Shown piece by piece: positions 1 through 7,699 of a stretch of DNA of 12,425 nt (within the stretch, counting starts at the first letter, position 1; each line of letters begins with the position of its first letter). The stretch is from positions 1-12,425 of the forward strand of contig CAYSLC010000167.1 of the NCBI GenBank assembly GCA_964431545.1. Reading direction: 5' to 3'. The translations under genes and the position numbers were made by a program. The notes beneath the pieces were generated by a model. The model was not told the DNA's origin, made no database searches, and saw nothing but the letters and a program-made list of their open reading frames with translations. The stretch comes from CAYSLC01 sp964431545 (GTDB taxonomy: Bacteria > Desulfobacterota > Desulfobacteria > Desulfobacterales > JAABSP01).

Positions 1-31
1 CTCCGCATAGCCATCTGCAAGGGGAAAAGAC

Positions 32-1324
32 ATGGGAACCTGGAGCGCCAAACCATTCGGAAACGATGCCGCTTTGGACTGGCTCGCGGACCTGGAATCG
101 AGCCCCGATGGATCGAAGCTGATTGCCGATACCATCGATGCGGTCCACGGAAGTGAAGACCCGGAGGAGTGGCCCGCGGAGGAGGCGGTCGCCGCCGCCA
201 CCATCGTCGTCGCCGCCTGTTCCGACCCGGTTCGGGGATTGCCCAAGGAGGCGAAGGCGTGGGTGGTCCGGCAGGGGTATGTCCCCGATATGCCGCTCGT
301 CCACGGGGCCATGGCCGTTCTCGAGAAGATCCTGGATCGATCGGAACTCAAGGCGTTGTGGGAGGAGAGCGGCTCCGCGGCCGCCTGGCTGAAAAACACC
401 CGGAGTATCCTCGCGCGGCTCAAGGCCGCAACGGAAGGCACACTCCCTAAAAGAACGCCGAAGAAGCAGGGGATGCCGCGGGTCCTTCACCGCATGATCG
501 CGCATTACAACCTGCACCCGGACGAGACGCTCCGGAGGCGGATCAGCGAGAAGTTCGCCGGATTGCCGGATCCCGACGAGCCGACCCGGGAGACCGATTA
601 CGCGCTTCCCCTGTGCCTCGCCGCCCGATACGGCCTGGAGGCGGAGGTGAAGCTGCTCCTGGAGCGGGGCGCCGATCCGAACGGCACCTCCCCCATCACC
701 GGCTCCTCCCCCCTGACCGAAGCGTGCGGAAACGGCCGTCTCCGGATCGCCGAGCTGCTGCTGGCCCACGGCGCGGAGCTGTTCAAGGAGATCCTCGTCG
801 ACGGGCGCACCGGACATCCCCTGGAGATCGTCCAGGACAAGGAGAACGCGAGGCCCGAGATCTTCCGATGCGCGCCGGCGCTTTATTCGGCGGCCCGCTC
901 TGGAACGCCCGAGGTCATCGACGACCTTCTGCGCCGCGGCGCCGATGTGGACCAGATCGATCTCAACGGCGAGACGCTGCTCCACAAATCGTGTGAATCC
1001 GGCAATATCCCGACCACAAGGCACCTGATTCTCCTGGGGCTGGATGTCAACAAGGGGAAGGCCATGGGCGATGAAAGGCCGATCCACTATGCGGTCCGTG
1101 CCCGACAGCTGGCGGTGACCCGGGTGATTCTGGAGGCGGGGGCCGATCCCAATGCGCTCGATTCCTGGCGGGGCGAAGAACACCACTGGGACATCTCGCC
1201 CCTCGATCTGGCCATGGATCACAAGGATGCCAAGATGATCGCCCTGCTCAAGGAATACGGCGCCCGGACAAGCGCCGAACTCCTGGAAGAGCGGCGACGA
1301 ACCGGCGGTGGAGGTGAGGTTTGA
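32..1324 (+). CDS. DUF4259-ankyrin repeat fusion protein
   Basis: This 430-residue protein has two parts. Residues 1-130 resemble DUF4259: the opening MGTWSAKPFGNDAALDWLADL matches that family's W-G-x-x-PFxND-x-A-x-DWLxDL start, followed by alanine-rich helices. Residues 130-185 form a basic, proline-rich linker. Residues 190-413 hold about six ankyrin-type repeats, recognisable by LLLERGADPN (208-217), LLLAHGAEL (242-250), LLRRGADVD (299-307), GETLLHKSCESGN (313-325), ILEAGADPNA (366-375) and a degenerate last one ending LLKEYGA. No signal peptide or membrane segment is visible, so it is probably cytoplasmic. The start is set by AAGGGG at 19-24, seven bases before the ATG. Ankyrin repeats bind other proteins. 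Both ankyrin proteins and small DUF4259 proteins can occur near toxin-immunity loci, but no toxin is visible here, so an immunity role is speculative. Confidence 0.9.
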   Translation: MGTWSAKPFGNDAALDWLADLESSPDGSKLIADTIDAVHGSEDPEEWPAEEAVAAATIVVAACSDPVRGLPKEAKAWVVRQGYVPDMPLVHGAMAVLEKILDRSELKALWEESGSAAAWLKNTRSILARLKAATEGTLPKRTPKKQGMPRVLHRMIAHYNLHPDETLRRRISEKFAGLPDPDEPTRETDYALPLCLAARYGLEAEVKLLLERGADPNGTSPITGSSPLTEACGNGRLRIAELLLAHGAELFKEILVDGRTGHPLEIVQDKENARPEIFRCAPALYSAARSGTPEVIDDLLRRGADVDQIDLNGETLLHKSCESGNIPTTRHLILLGLDVNKGKAMGDERPIHYAVRARQLAVTRVILEAGADPNALDSWRGEEHHWDISPLDLAMDHKDAKMIALLKEYGARTSAELLEERRRTGGGGEV

Positions 1325-1500
1325 CGCCCGCCTGCCGTTATGTCGGGCGCACCGTAGGCCGGCGATGTTCGGACCGTTTCAGGGGAGGGTCTATGCCGCG
1401 CCCGATCACAAGATCGAAACGGATCCGGAGTTGACCCCGTGGGCTCGATCCCTGTACAAGGGGGTCCTGAACGATTTCGCCAACGATGGAGGAGGATGGC

Positions 1501-2121
1501 ATGCTGGAGAAGATCCTGGGCAAGGCGCGCCGGGGGATGGTCGGCATCAAGGAGTTCATGGCCGGGGAGCACGAGGTGACCGTCTCCCAGGAGACCCTGA
1601 ACCGCATGGCCGGCGAGGACGAGACCGTCCGGGCAAAGCTGGAGGAGGCGGGGGTCGAGGACGTACACCTGGAGGTCCGGGAGGACGGGATCGCGGTCCG
1701 GGGGCGGTTTCGGAAGCGCGGGGTCTCCGGCGATTTCCGGGTCCGCATGGAGCCGGGCGAGCCGATCTGGGAGCGGGAACGCCACGCCATCCGGCTGAAG
1801 ATCGTGGACCAGGACATCGATTTCGACCGGAACATCACCGGCGTCATGGCCGGCCTGGGGGCCAAGGTGGCCTCGGGCCTCCTCGGGTGGGACGTGCTGG
1901 GGGGTCGGATTCGCGCCGAGACCGAAGGGGGCGTCATCACCCTCGATCTCGACGGCCACGGCACCCTGCTCAACGCGGTGCTCGCCTCCATCCGTCCCAC
2001 CAGCCTGGAGTGCCGCCCCGGCCGGGTCGCCCTCGCGTTCAGACTCGATCCCCACTACGCCATGGACAATGCCAAGGCCCTGCTGACCTGGTGGAAGGAG
2101 CGTAAGGGGAGCGGGCCATAG
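1501..2121 (+). CDS. Hypothetical 206-residue beta-rich protein
   Basis: I do not recognise this protein with confidence. The ATG at 1501 is preceded by GGAGGAGG (1488-1495) at a five-base spacing, so the in-frame ATG at 1486 lies too close to that site to be the start. A short helical N-terminus (MLEKILGKARRGM) leads into alternating charged and hydrophobic stretches, such as VHLEVREDGIAVRGRF and HAIRLKIVDQDIDF, then a glycine-rich segment (GVMAGLGAKVASGLLG) and a further beta-rich part. The pattern of short strands recalls lipid-binding beta-sandwich families such as DUF2993/LmeA, but this is only a resemblance by eye. No signal peptide is seen. It follows the ankyrin gene by 176 bases on the same strand and converges on the methyltransferase gene 30 bases away. 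Confidence 0.75.
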   Translation: MLEKILGKARRGMVGIKEFMAGEHEVTVSQETLNRMAGEDETVRAKLEEAGVEDVHLEVREDGIAVRGRFRKRGVSGDFRVRMEPGEPIWERERHAIRLKIVDQDIDFDRNITGVMAGLGAKVASGLLGWDVLGGRIRAETEGGVITLDLDGHGTLLNAVLASIRPTSLECRPGRVALAFRLDPHYAMDNAKALLTWWKERKGSGP

Positions 2122-2151
2122 CGCCGTCCACCAGGGGGGCTCCGATCCCGT

Positions 2152-3663
2152 TCATTCGTTGAGAAAGTAGGTCTCCTGGAGCTGGATTGCCGTCTCCCGA
2201 GGGCTGGTCCGTTTGAACTCGTCCCGATCCATCCGAACCGTGTCCTTGTAATCGGGGTAGTAGACCTTCCGTTCCGATGCCTCCGCCAGTTTCCTTCGCC
2301 ATTTGACAAAGGCGTCGATGTTCTTCAGGGTGTGGTCCGCGTTGCGGGCCCCGCCCCTCTGGGCGATCTCCCGGATCCCCTTGAGGGCATCCTTGTCCTC
2401 GGGAAAGTAGAGGGGGATCACGAAGTCGTGGCGCGTCTTGAGCCAGACCCGCCGGGCCTCCCGCTCCCGCCGGCAGTCCTCGACGAACTTCTCCAGGCTG
2501 AAGAAATTGAGGCTCCCCATGGCCCCCATGGCGTGGCGCAGAATATGGACCCCGTACTCCCGCAGGGTGTTGCGGCTCAACTCCGACTCCTCCGCGGCGG
2601 CCGTCACATCGTCGATGATGCTGGTGCTGCCGCCGGACTGGGCCGACGGCAGCCCCGTCACCCACATGTTGAGGCGGGCCATGGCCGAATTGATGATGGG
2701 CTGCCCCGGATCGCTGTAGCACAGGTCGCCCGTCGCCCCCAGGACATCGGGGATGCCGCCGTGGACACAGGGGACGCCGGGGTTGACGGTCTGGGCCAGG
2801 ATGATCATGAAGAGAACCTGGGCGTGGATCTGGGTGAGGAGCGCCTCGGGGGTGACCGGGCCGTTGGAGCGGGCGATGGTGAGGTCGAGCAGCAGAAGGT
2901 GGTTCCCCGATCGGATGGACCGGAGAAACGGCTCCACCATGGAGGGCATGTAGGCCAGGGACGTGATGAGGCTGGTGCCGTCCAGCCAGTCGTCCCGGCG
3001 GCTGAAGAAGGCCGCCTCCTCGTCGGACATGTTCCGGGTATAGGTCATCTTGAGATCCGGAACATGGTCGTCCATGAGTTTGGCGCAGTCGAAGTCGGAC
3101 AGGGTCTTGTCCGTGGCCACCGGGATGCTGAAGATCCCCAGGCTGTCGGTGTATCCGGCGGCGGTGCGCACGATCTCCTCGAACTCCCCCCGATTGGCGG
3201 GGCGGAGGTCGTCCCTTCCGGGCCGCAGCAGAAAGGGCGGCGTGGCCCCGGTCCCGAACGCGTTCTCGCCGGGATCCTCGGCCATCTCGGTGGGGGCCCG
3301 GTCGAGGCAGCCCTCGAGGTAGTCCTCCCGCAATGGGATGTAGAGGGCGTCCTCCTTGTCGAGGTCGATGGCGTCGGCCTCCAGGAGGATCTCCATGATG
3401 GGCTGGCAGTCGGAGATGTCGATGCCGATCTCCGTCAGGACCTTTTTGGCGTTCCTGTCGATCCGCTTGTAGATCCGCTTTTCCGCGCTCAGGGCGTCCA
3501 TGTCCTCGATCCGGTCCCTGGCGATGTCCGCCTCGGGGCTGTTGGGGTAGAGGGCCACGATCTTCTCATAGTACTGTTTCGCGTTCTGGAATTCGTAGCG
3601 GTTCTCCAAAGCCACCGCCGAGTCGAAGAGCGTGACGATCTTCTTGTGCCGTTTTCTCATCAT
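2152..3663 (-). CDS. MttB-superfamily methyltransferase homologue with TPR-like N-terminus
   Basis: The body of this 503-residue protein matches the trimethylamine methyltransferase (MttB) family, which moves methyl groups from quaternary or tertiary amines to a corrinoid protein. Visible landmarks are NGPVTPEALLTQIHAQVLFMIILAQTVNPGVP, then GGIPDVLGATGDLCYSDP (about 302-319), the QSGGSTSIIDD segment (about 342-352) and the late ADHTLKNID (about 442-450). There is no in-frame TAG, so it belongs to the non-pyrrolysine branch, whose members include glycine-betaine (MtgB) and other demethylases; the substrate cannot be told. Residues 7-55 (AVALENRYEFQNAKQYYEKI, VALYPNSPEADIARDRIE) read like a TPR unit, which is not usual in this family. 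The start follows AAGGAGG at 3670-3676, six bases upstream; the next codon is also ATG. No corrinoid protein gene is present in the window. A HutC-type regulator is transcribed divergently. Confidence 0.88.
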   Translation of the reverse strand: MMRKRHKKIVTLFDSAVALENRYEFQNAKQYYEKIVALYPNSPEADIARDRIEDMDALSAEKRIYKRIDRNAKKVLTEIGIDISDCQPIMEILLEADAIDLDKEDALYIPLREDYLEGCLDRAPTEMAEDPGENAFGTGATPPFLLRPGRDDLRPANRGEFEEIVRTAAGYTDSLGIFSIPVATDKTLSDFDCAKLMDDHVPDLKMTYTRNMSDEEAAFFSRRDDWLDGTSLITSLAYMPSMVEPFLRSIRSGNHLLLLDLTIARSNGPVTPEALLTQIHAQVLFMIILAQTVNPGVPCVHGGIPDVLGATGDLCYSDPGQPIINSAMARLNMWVTGLPSAQSGGSTSIIDDVTAAAEESELSRNTLREYGVHILRHAMGAMGSLNFFSLEKFVEDCRREREARRVWLKTRHDFVIPLYFPEDKDALKGIREIAQRGGARNADHTLKNIDAFVKWRRKLAEASERKVYYPDYKDTVRMDRDEFKRTSPRETAIQLQETYFLNE

Positions 3664-3786
3664 CTGGGGCCTCCTTGGCGTCGCTCTGGACCAAAATGGA
3701 CATGGGTTCGTCGCATCCACGGGCCGACTTTTGCCGATCGAACAGCCCGGCCGCCGCCTTCCCTATAACGATTCGATTTCCGACCT

Positions 3787-3794
3787 CTATATAC
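3787..3794 (-). promoter_or_regulatory. Possible HutC-type operator, methyltransferase side
   Basis: On the minus strand this reads GTATATAG within GGTATATAGAGG. It shares GTATA with the site at 3914-3921 and fits the HutC-subfamily pattern GT-N-TA-N-AC except for the last base. It lies upstream of the methyltransferase gene and overlaps a weak TATATA box. It is a weak call that gains support only from similarity to the other sites in the same intergenic region. Confidence 0.3.
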
Positions 3795-3883
3795 CATTTC
3801 CGATCATCCGGAAAAAAGCACAAAACGATCCATCCTGAAAAAATTGTGACGGCGGGAGGTTCCCCCCATTTTCGGTAAAATCC

Positions 3884-3912
3884 TTGACAAGGCCGGCGTC
3901 TCCGCCTATTGT
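3884..3912 (+). promoter_or_regulatory. Sigma-70-type promoter of the gntR-pyk operon
   Basis: TTGACA (3884-3889, perfect -35) is followed after exactly 17 bases by TATTGT (3907-3912, four of six matches to -10). Transcription would begin near 3919, giving a leader of about 40 bases before the regulator's ATG at 3960. An operator-like GTATAGAC (3914-3921) covers the predicted start point. Confidence 0.65.
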
Positions 3913-3913
3913 T

Positions 3914-3921
3914 GTATAGAC
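3914..3921 (+). promoter_or_regulatory. HutC-type operator at regulator promoter
   Basis: GTATAGAC fits the HutC-subfamily operator pattern GT-N-TA-N-AC exactly. It sits just past the -10 box of the regulator's own promoter, where bound repressor would block initiation. A related AT-rich site (minus strand ATATATAGTC, 3930-3939) follows 9 bases later. This suggests negative autoregulation by the adjacent HutC/UTRA protein. Confidence 0.5.
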
Positions 3922-3959
3922 ATTTCATCGACTATATATCCGTCCGCCAAGGAATGTTC

Positions 3960-4757
3960 ATGGAGATCATCCCCAAACAATTGACCCCGAGGTACTATCG
4001 AATCTACGAAGAACTCTTCAACGAGGTGACCTCGGGCCGGTACCGGGACGGTGAACGGTTCCCCAGCGAGGCCGAACTCTGCGCCCGGTTCAAGGTGAGC
4101 CGCGGCACGGTCCGGGAGGCGATCAAGATGCTCTTCCACCAGGGGCTCATCCTCCGGGAGCAGGGGCGCGGCACCTTCGTGGCCCCCCAGGATAAGATCG
4201 GCCAGGACGCCAAACAGCTCATGGGGTTCACCGCCCTGATGCGGCAGCACGGCAAACGTCCCGGCGGAAGGCTGCTGAAAGCGGAGGTTCAGCCCCCATC
4301 GGCCCGGACGAAAACCTTGATGGACCTGCGGGAGGGCGAGCGGGTCATCCGGGTGGAACGACTCCGTATGGGAGACGAAGAGCCCCTGATCATCGAGCGG
4401 TCCGACTTCGTGGAGACGCTGTTCTCCCCCCTGCTCCGGTTCGATCTGGAGACCGCTTCCATCTACGAGCTTCTCCACCGGGAGACCTCCGTCCGGCTGG
4501 GCACCGCCGAACAGACCATCGAGGCGACCTCCGCCTCCCCGGTGGACGCGGATCTGCTGGAGATCGAGCCGGGCGCCCCACTGCTTCTCATCAAGCGGCT
4601 CATTCTCACCGAAGACGACCGAAGCTTCCAGTACGCCGAGGACCTCTACCGGAGCGATCGGCTCAAGTTCACCGTACGGACCCCGCCCTACGATCCCGGC
4701 AGGCGCACCTTCCCCGGCCCCATCGGCCTGACGGCGCTGAAGGAGACGCGGGAATAG
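3960..4757 (+). CDS. GntR family regulator, HutC subfamily (UTRA domain)
   Basis: This is a 265-residue DNA-binding regulator. Residues 12-75 form the GntR winged helix-turn-helix: YRIYEELFNEVTSGRY, then GERFPSEAELCARFKVSRGTVREAIKML and the wing QGLILREQGRGTFV. Residues 85-240 fit a UTRA ligand-binding domain, with VIRVERLRMGDEEPLIIERS and the late GAPLLLIKRLILTEDDRSFQYAEDLYRSDRLKF typical of HutC members, which sense small metabolites. ATG 3960 is chosen because AAGGA (3949-3953) stands six bases before it; the frame is open upstream to a TTG at 3909 without a ribosome site, and that codon lies inside the promoter. Pyruvate kinase begins 38 bases downstream. The ligand is unknown. It probably represses itself and perhaps the divergent methyltransferase gene. 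Confidence 0.93.
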   Translation: MEIIPKQLTPRYYRIYEELFNEVTSGRYRDGERFPSEAELCARFKVSRGTVREAIKMLFHQGLILREQGRGTFVAPQDKIGQDAKQLMGFTALMRQHGKRPGGRLLKAEVQPPSARTKTLMDLREGERVIRVERLRMGDEEPLIIERSDFVETLFSPLLRFDLETASIYELLHRETSVRLGTAEQTIEATSASPVDADLLEIEPGAPLLLIKRLILTEDDRSFQYAEDLYRSDRLKFTVRTPPYDPGRRTFPGPIGLTALKETRE

Positions 4758-4795
4758 ACCGACCCAACAAAGACCTGCAGGCAAGGAGGAAACCC

Positions 4796-6199
4796 ATGCC
4801 CAGAACCAAGATCGTCTGCACCATCGGACCGGCCAGCGGCGACCCCGCGGTCCTGCGCCGGCTCATCGAAAACGGAATGAGCGTGGCCCGGCTCAACTTC
4901 TCCCACGGAACCCACGAGGAGCACCGGGAGAAGATCCTCTCCATCCGGTCGATCTCCGACGACATGGGAATACCGGTGGCCATCCTCCAGGATCTGTGCG
5001 GCCCCAAGATCCGGGTCGGCGACGCCCCCGAGGGCGGACTGCGGCTGGAGCCGGGCCAGGAATTCATCCTCACCAACCAGGACGCCGGGGGGGAGAAGAA
5101 CCGGATCTCCGTCTCCTACCCCCGGCTTCCGACGGAGGTAAGCGAGGGCGACCGGATCCTCCTGGCCGACGGCATGATGGAACTGGAGGTCCGGAAGACC
5201 ACCGAGACCGAGATCCGCACCGAGGTGATCACCGGCGGCGTCCTCACCTCCCACAAGGGGATCAACCTGCCTTCGGGCACCATCACCGCTCCTTCCCTCA
5301 CCGACAAGGACCGGAAGGATCTCCGGTTCGGGCTGGAGATGGGGGTCGACTACGTGGCCCTTTCCTTTGTCCGAACCGCCGACGATCTCCGGAAGGTCAA
5401 GGAGATCATCCATGACAACGGCAAAGAGACGCCCCTGGTGGCCAAGATCGAAAAGCACGAGGCGGTGAACAACATCGACGAGATCATGGAGGTGACCGAC
5501 GCCATCATGGTGGCCCGGGGGGATCTCGGGGTGGAGATCCCCCTGGAGACCGTCCCGGAGATCCAGAAGATGCTGGTCCGGAAAGGGAATCAGGTGGGAA
5601 AGCCGGTGATCATCGCCACCCAGATGCTCCGCTCCATGGTGGAGGCCCCCCGCCCCACCCGGGCCGAGGCCACGGACGTGGCCAACGCGGTGCTGGACGG
5701 GGCCGACGCCGTCATGCTCTCGGAGGAGACCGCCACCGGCGAGTATCCGGCCGAGGCGGTGGGGTTCATGGGCCGCATCGCCCGGAGCGCCTTCAACCAT
5801 TTCCACCATTCCCGGTACATGGAACTCCCGCCGGAAAAGAACGTCTCCCAGTCGGTGGCCCACGCCTCCTGCATCCTCGCGGATCACCTGGAGGCCAAGG
5901 CGATCATCGCCACCACCCGGTCGGGCTCCACCGCCATGCACATCTCCAGGTTCAAACCCAAGGCCCGGATCCTCGCCCTCTCCCCGGACAAGGACGTGGT
6001 GCGACGCCTGGCCCTCTACTGGGGGTGCTATCCCCGCCATGTGCCCGACACGGAAGATACGGACAAGCGGATCGAACTGGCCTCCTCCAGCGCCCTGGCG
6101 TCCCGCCTGGTCTCCAAAGGGGACCTGGTGGTGATCACCTCCGGCCAGCCGGTCTGGCGGAAGGGGACCACCAACATGCTGCGGGTCAAGGAGCTGTGA
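4796..6199 (+). CDS. pyk: Pyruvate kinase
   Basis: Pyruvate kinase converts phosphoenolpyruvate and ADP to pyruvate and ATP, the last step of glycolysis, in the cytoplasm. The 467 residues cover the usual A, B and C domains. The opening TKIVCTIGPAS, the ARLNFSHGTHEEH substrate segment (31-43), the B domain from about 75 to 165, VAKIEKHEAVNNIDEI with catalytic Lys217 and metal ligand Glu219, MVARGDLGVEIP with metal ligand Asp243, and TQMLRSMVEAPRPTRAEATDVANAV (275-299) are all intact. The C-terminal domain ends in KGDLVVITSGQP, and there is no extra PEP-utiliser domain. AAGGAGG (4783-4789) precedes the ATG by six bases. The gene sits 38 bases after the HutC regulator and 37 bases before the DUF488 gene, so all three are likely co-transcribed. 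Confidence 0.98.
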   Translation: MPRTKIVCTIGPASGDPAVLRRLIENGMSVARLNFSHGTHEEHREKILSIRSISDDMGIPVAILQDLCGPKIRVGDAPEGGLRLEPGQEFILTNQDAGGEKNRISVSYPRLPTEVSEGDRILLADGMMELEVRKTTETEIRTEVITGGVLTSHKGINLPSGTITAPSLTDKDRKDLRFGLEMGVDYVALSFVRTADDLRKVKEIIHDNGKETPLVAKIEKHEAVNNIDEIMEVTDAIMVARGDLGVEIPLETVPEIQKMLVRKGNQVGKPVIIATQMLRSMVEAPRPTRAEATDVANAVLDGADAVMLSEETATGEYPAEAVGFMGRIARSAFNHFHHSRYMELPPEKNVSQSVAHASCILADHLEAKAIIATTRSGSTAMHISRFKPKARILALSPDKDVVRRLALYWGCYPRHVPDTEDTDKRIELASSSALASRLVSKGDLVVITSGQPVWRKGTTNMLRVKEL

Positions 6200-6236
6200 C
6201 CGTCGACGACGATGAGACGATGAAAGGAGGATTTCC

Positions 6237-6599
6237 ATGATCCGGCTCAAGCGCGCCTATGATCCCCCCGACCCCGAGGACGGGGAACGCTACCTGGTGG
6301 ACCGGATGTGGCCCCGCGGGGTCGCCAAGGCGGAGGCGAACCTGTCCGACTGGCTCAAGGATCTGGCCCCCAGCGACGATCTCCGACAGTGGTTCGGCCA
6401 TGATCCGGAGCGGTGGGGAGAGTTCAAACGGCGGTACAAACTTGAACTCCGGGCCGAAGCGAAGCAAGAGCAGCTCGACCGTTTGGCCGAAACGGCCCGG
6501 AACGATACGGTGACCCTGGTCTACGCGGCCAAGGACGAGACCCGCAACAACGCGGTGGTCCTCAAGGAGGTGCTCTCCGACAAGCTCTCCGGCGAGTAG
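6237..6599 (+). CDS. DUF488 family protein (YeaO-like)
   Basis: This 120-residue cytoplasmic protein belongs to DUF488. The N-terminal YLVDRMWPRG (19-28), the central DWLKDLAPSDDLRQWFGHDP (residues 38-57) and the late LVYAAKDETRNNAVVLKE (94-111) are the family's hallmark stretches at their normal spacing, and the length is typical. The biochemical role of the family is not settled. AAGGAGG (6224-6230) lies six bases before the ATG. It is the third gene of the regulator-pyk set and converges with aat, whose stop codon is 42 bases away. Confidence 0.93.
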   Translation: MIRLKRAYDPPDPEDGERYLVDRMWPRGVAKAEANLSDWLKDLAPSDDLRQWFGHDPERWGEFKRRYKLELRAEAKQEQLDRLAETARNDTVTLVYAAKDETRNNAVVLKEVLSDKLSGE

Positions 6600-6627
6600 G
6601 GTGGACACCGGGGGTCCCGACGGGGGC

Positions 6628-6640
6628 ACCGGGCTCCGGT
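6628..6640. terminator. Weak hairpin between converging genes
   Basis: ACCGG-GCT-CCGGT forms a five-pair stem with a three-base loop in the 42-base gap between the converging DUF488 and aat genes. There is no clear U-tract on either side, so it is only a possible bidirectional stop. Confidence 0.25.
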
Positions 6641-6641
6641 C

Positions 6642-7367
6642 TCATTCCAACGGGGGGATGGGTCGGTCCCGCCAGGTTCCCTGGAGCGTCTCGTAGGAAA
6701 GGGCCGCGTCCAGGCGCCGGATGTATTCGTTGCGCCGGATGGGGATGGCGCCGAGGCGCATGAGATGGGCGGTCACCTGCTGACAGTCGATGAAGTGGAA
6801 CCGCAGATTCCGGAGCAGGCGGCAGAGGCCGAACAGGGCGAGCTTGGAGGTGTTGGGCTCCCAGGAGAACATCGACTCGCCGAAGAAGGCCCGGCCCAGG
6901 GTGATCCCGTAGAGCCCCCCGCAGAGGCGGTCCTCCCGGTCGTAGACCTCCACGCTGTGGGCGATGTTGAGGCGGTGGAGTTGATAATAGGTCTCCACCA
7001 TGTTGTCGGTGATCCAGGTGCCCATCTGCCCCGGCCGGGGGATGGCGGCACAGCTTCGCATCACCGCCCGGAAGTTTCGGTCCATCCGGATGCGGTACGT
7101 TTTCCGGCGGGCCAGCCTCCGGAGGCGTTGGGAGGCGTGGAAATCCGCCGGGTAGAGAACGAGTCTGGGATCGGGGGAAAACCACGGGATGGGCGGGGCA
7201 CCGGTCCAGGGAAAGCACCCTTTCATGTAGGCCTCGATCACCGTCTCCACGGAAAGGTCCGCCCCCACAAAGACGAGGCCGTACTCGTCCGGCTCCATGG
7301 CCGGCGGGAACACCTGGCGCCTTTTTCCGCTGATCAGTTCCGTCATCAGTCTCTCCGCCGTGGTCAC
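6642..7367 (-). CDS. aat: Leucyl/phenylalanyl-tRNA-protein transferase
   Basis: Aat transfers leucine or phenylalanine from aminoacyl-tRNA to the N-terminal Arg or Lys of proteins, marking them for ClpAP degradation (N-end rule); it is cytoplasmic. The family signatures are intact: VGADLSVETVIEAYMKGCFPW, PIPWFSPDPRLVLYP, GTWITDNMVETYYQLH, HSVEVYD, then GITLGRAFFGESMFSWEPN (about 154-172) with the conserved Glu of GESMFS, and FHFIDCQQVTAHLMRLGA (about 190-207) with the conserved Gln. The length of 241 residues is normal. The start is uncertain: GTG at 7367 has AAAGGA (7375-7380) seven bases upstream and is preferred. An in-frame GTG at 7388, with only a weak upstream site, would add seven residues. 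It stands alone, converging with DUF488. Confidence 0.95.
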   Translation of the reverse strand: MTTAERLMTELISGKRRQVFPPAMEPDEYGLVFVGADLSVETVIEAYMKGCFPWTGAPPIPWFSPDPRLVLYPADFHASQRLRRLARRKTYRIRMDRNFRAVMRSCAAIPRPGQMGTWITDNMVETYYQLHRLNIAHSVEVYDREDRLCGGLYGITLGRAFFGESMFSWEPNTSKLALFGLCRLLRNLRFHFIDCQQVTAHLMRLGAIPIRRNEYIRRLDAALSYETLQGTWRDRPIPPLE

Positions 7368-7639
7368 CGGGTAATCCTTTTTCCCCACCGACCGCCCTCT
7401 TCCAATTGCCGGCCGTCAAAAATCGAGACCGTCATCCGCTTACGGACATGGCACCCCATTCACCGGCATCCCGTCGCAAAGGGCTCTCGGTTGAGCCCCG
7501 CTGACGTTCGATTATACCATCGGAGGATCGAAGGTTGTCAAGACATGGGAATCGACGGGAGAATCGGCGTGCCGAAAATCAGAGCCAGGGAGAGAAACGG
7601 GCGAACGTTCCCACCCATGGACGAAAAGGGATGAAGGAA

Positions 7640-7661
7640 GGGTGGCCGTCGCCGGCCACCC
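7640..7661 (-). terminator. Nine-pair hairpin, possible terminator of TelA-like gene
   Basis: GGGTGGCCG-TCGC-CGGCCACCC is a perfect GC-rich stem with a four-base loop. Read on the minus strand it is followed by a pyrimidine-rich stretch (TTCCTTCATCCCTTTT), whereas the plus-strand side is purine-rich. That supports a minus-strand stop downstream of the gene ending at 7797. Confidence 0.45.
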
Positions 7662-7678
7662 GCGGTCAGAGAGAAGGG

Positions 7679-7699
7679 AGGCACAGTCGACCTGTGCCT
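7679..7699 (-). terminator. Eight-pair hairpin, possible tandem terminator
   Basis: AGGCACAG-TCGAC-CTGTGCCT is a perfect eight-pair stem, followed on the minus strand by CCCTTCTCTCT. It lies 18 bases from the hairpin at 7640-7661 and may act with it. CCTGTG can instead pair with CACAGG at 7701-7706, giving a competing stem. Confidence 0.35.

Noticed and set aside
1308..2105. Long open frame (265 codons) overlapping the 206-residue gene
   Set aside because: From about 1500 on it is arginine-, glycine- and proline-rich, as expected of an out-of-frame reading of GC-rich DNA, while the other frame has a strong ribosome site and normal protein composition.
2332..3768. Plus-strand open frame of 478 codons antisense to the methyltransferase
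   Set aside because: It mirrors the methyltransferase gene, is full of G, V, H and P, and has no family features; the minus-strand protein is clearly the real one.
4688..6250. Minus-strand frame of 520 codons antisense to pyruvate kinase
   Set aside because: It is a shadow of the well-conserved pyruvate kinase gene, with biased glycine, histidine and aspartate content.
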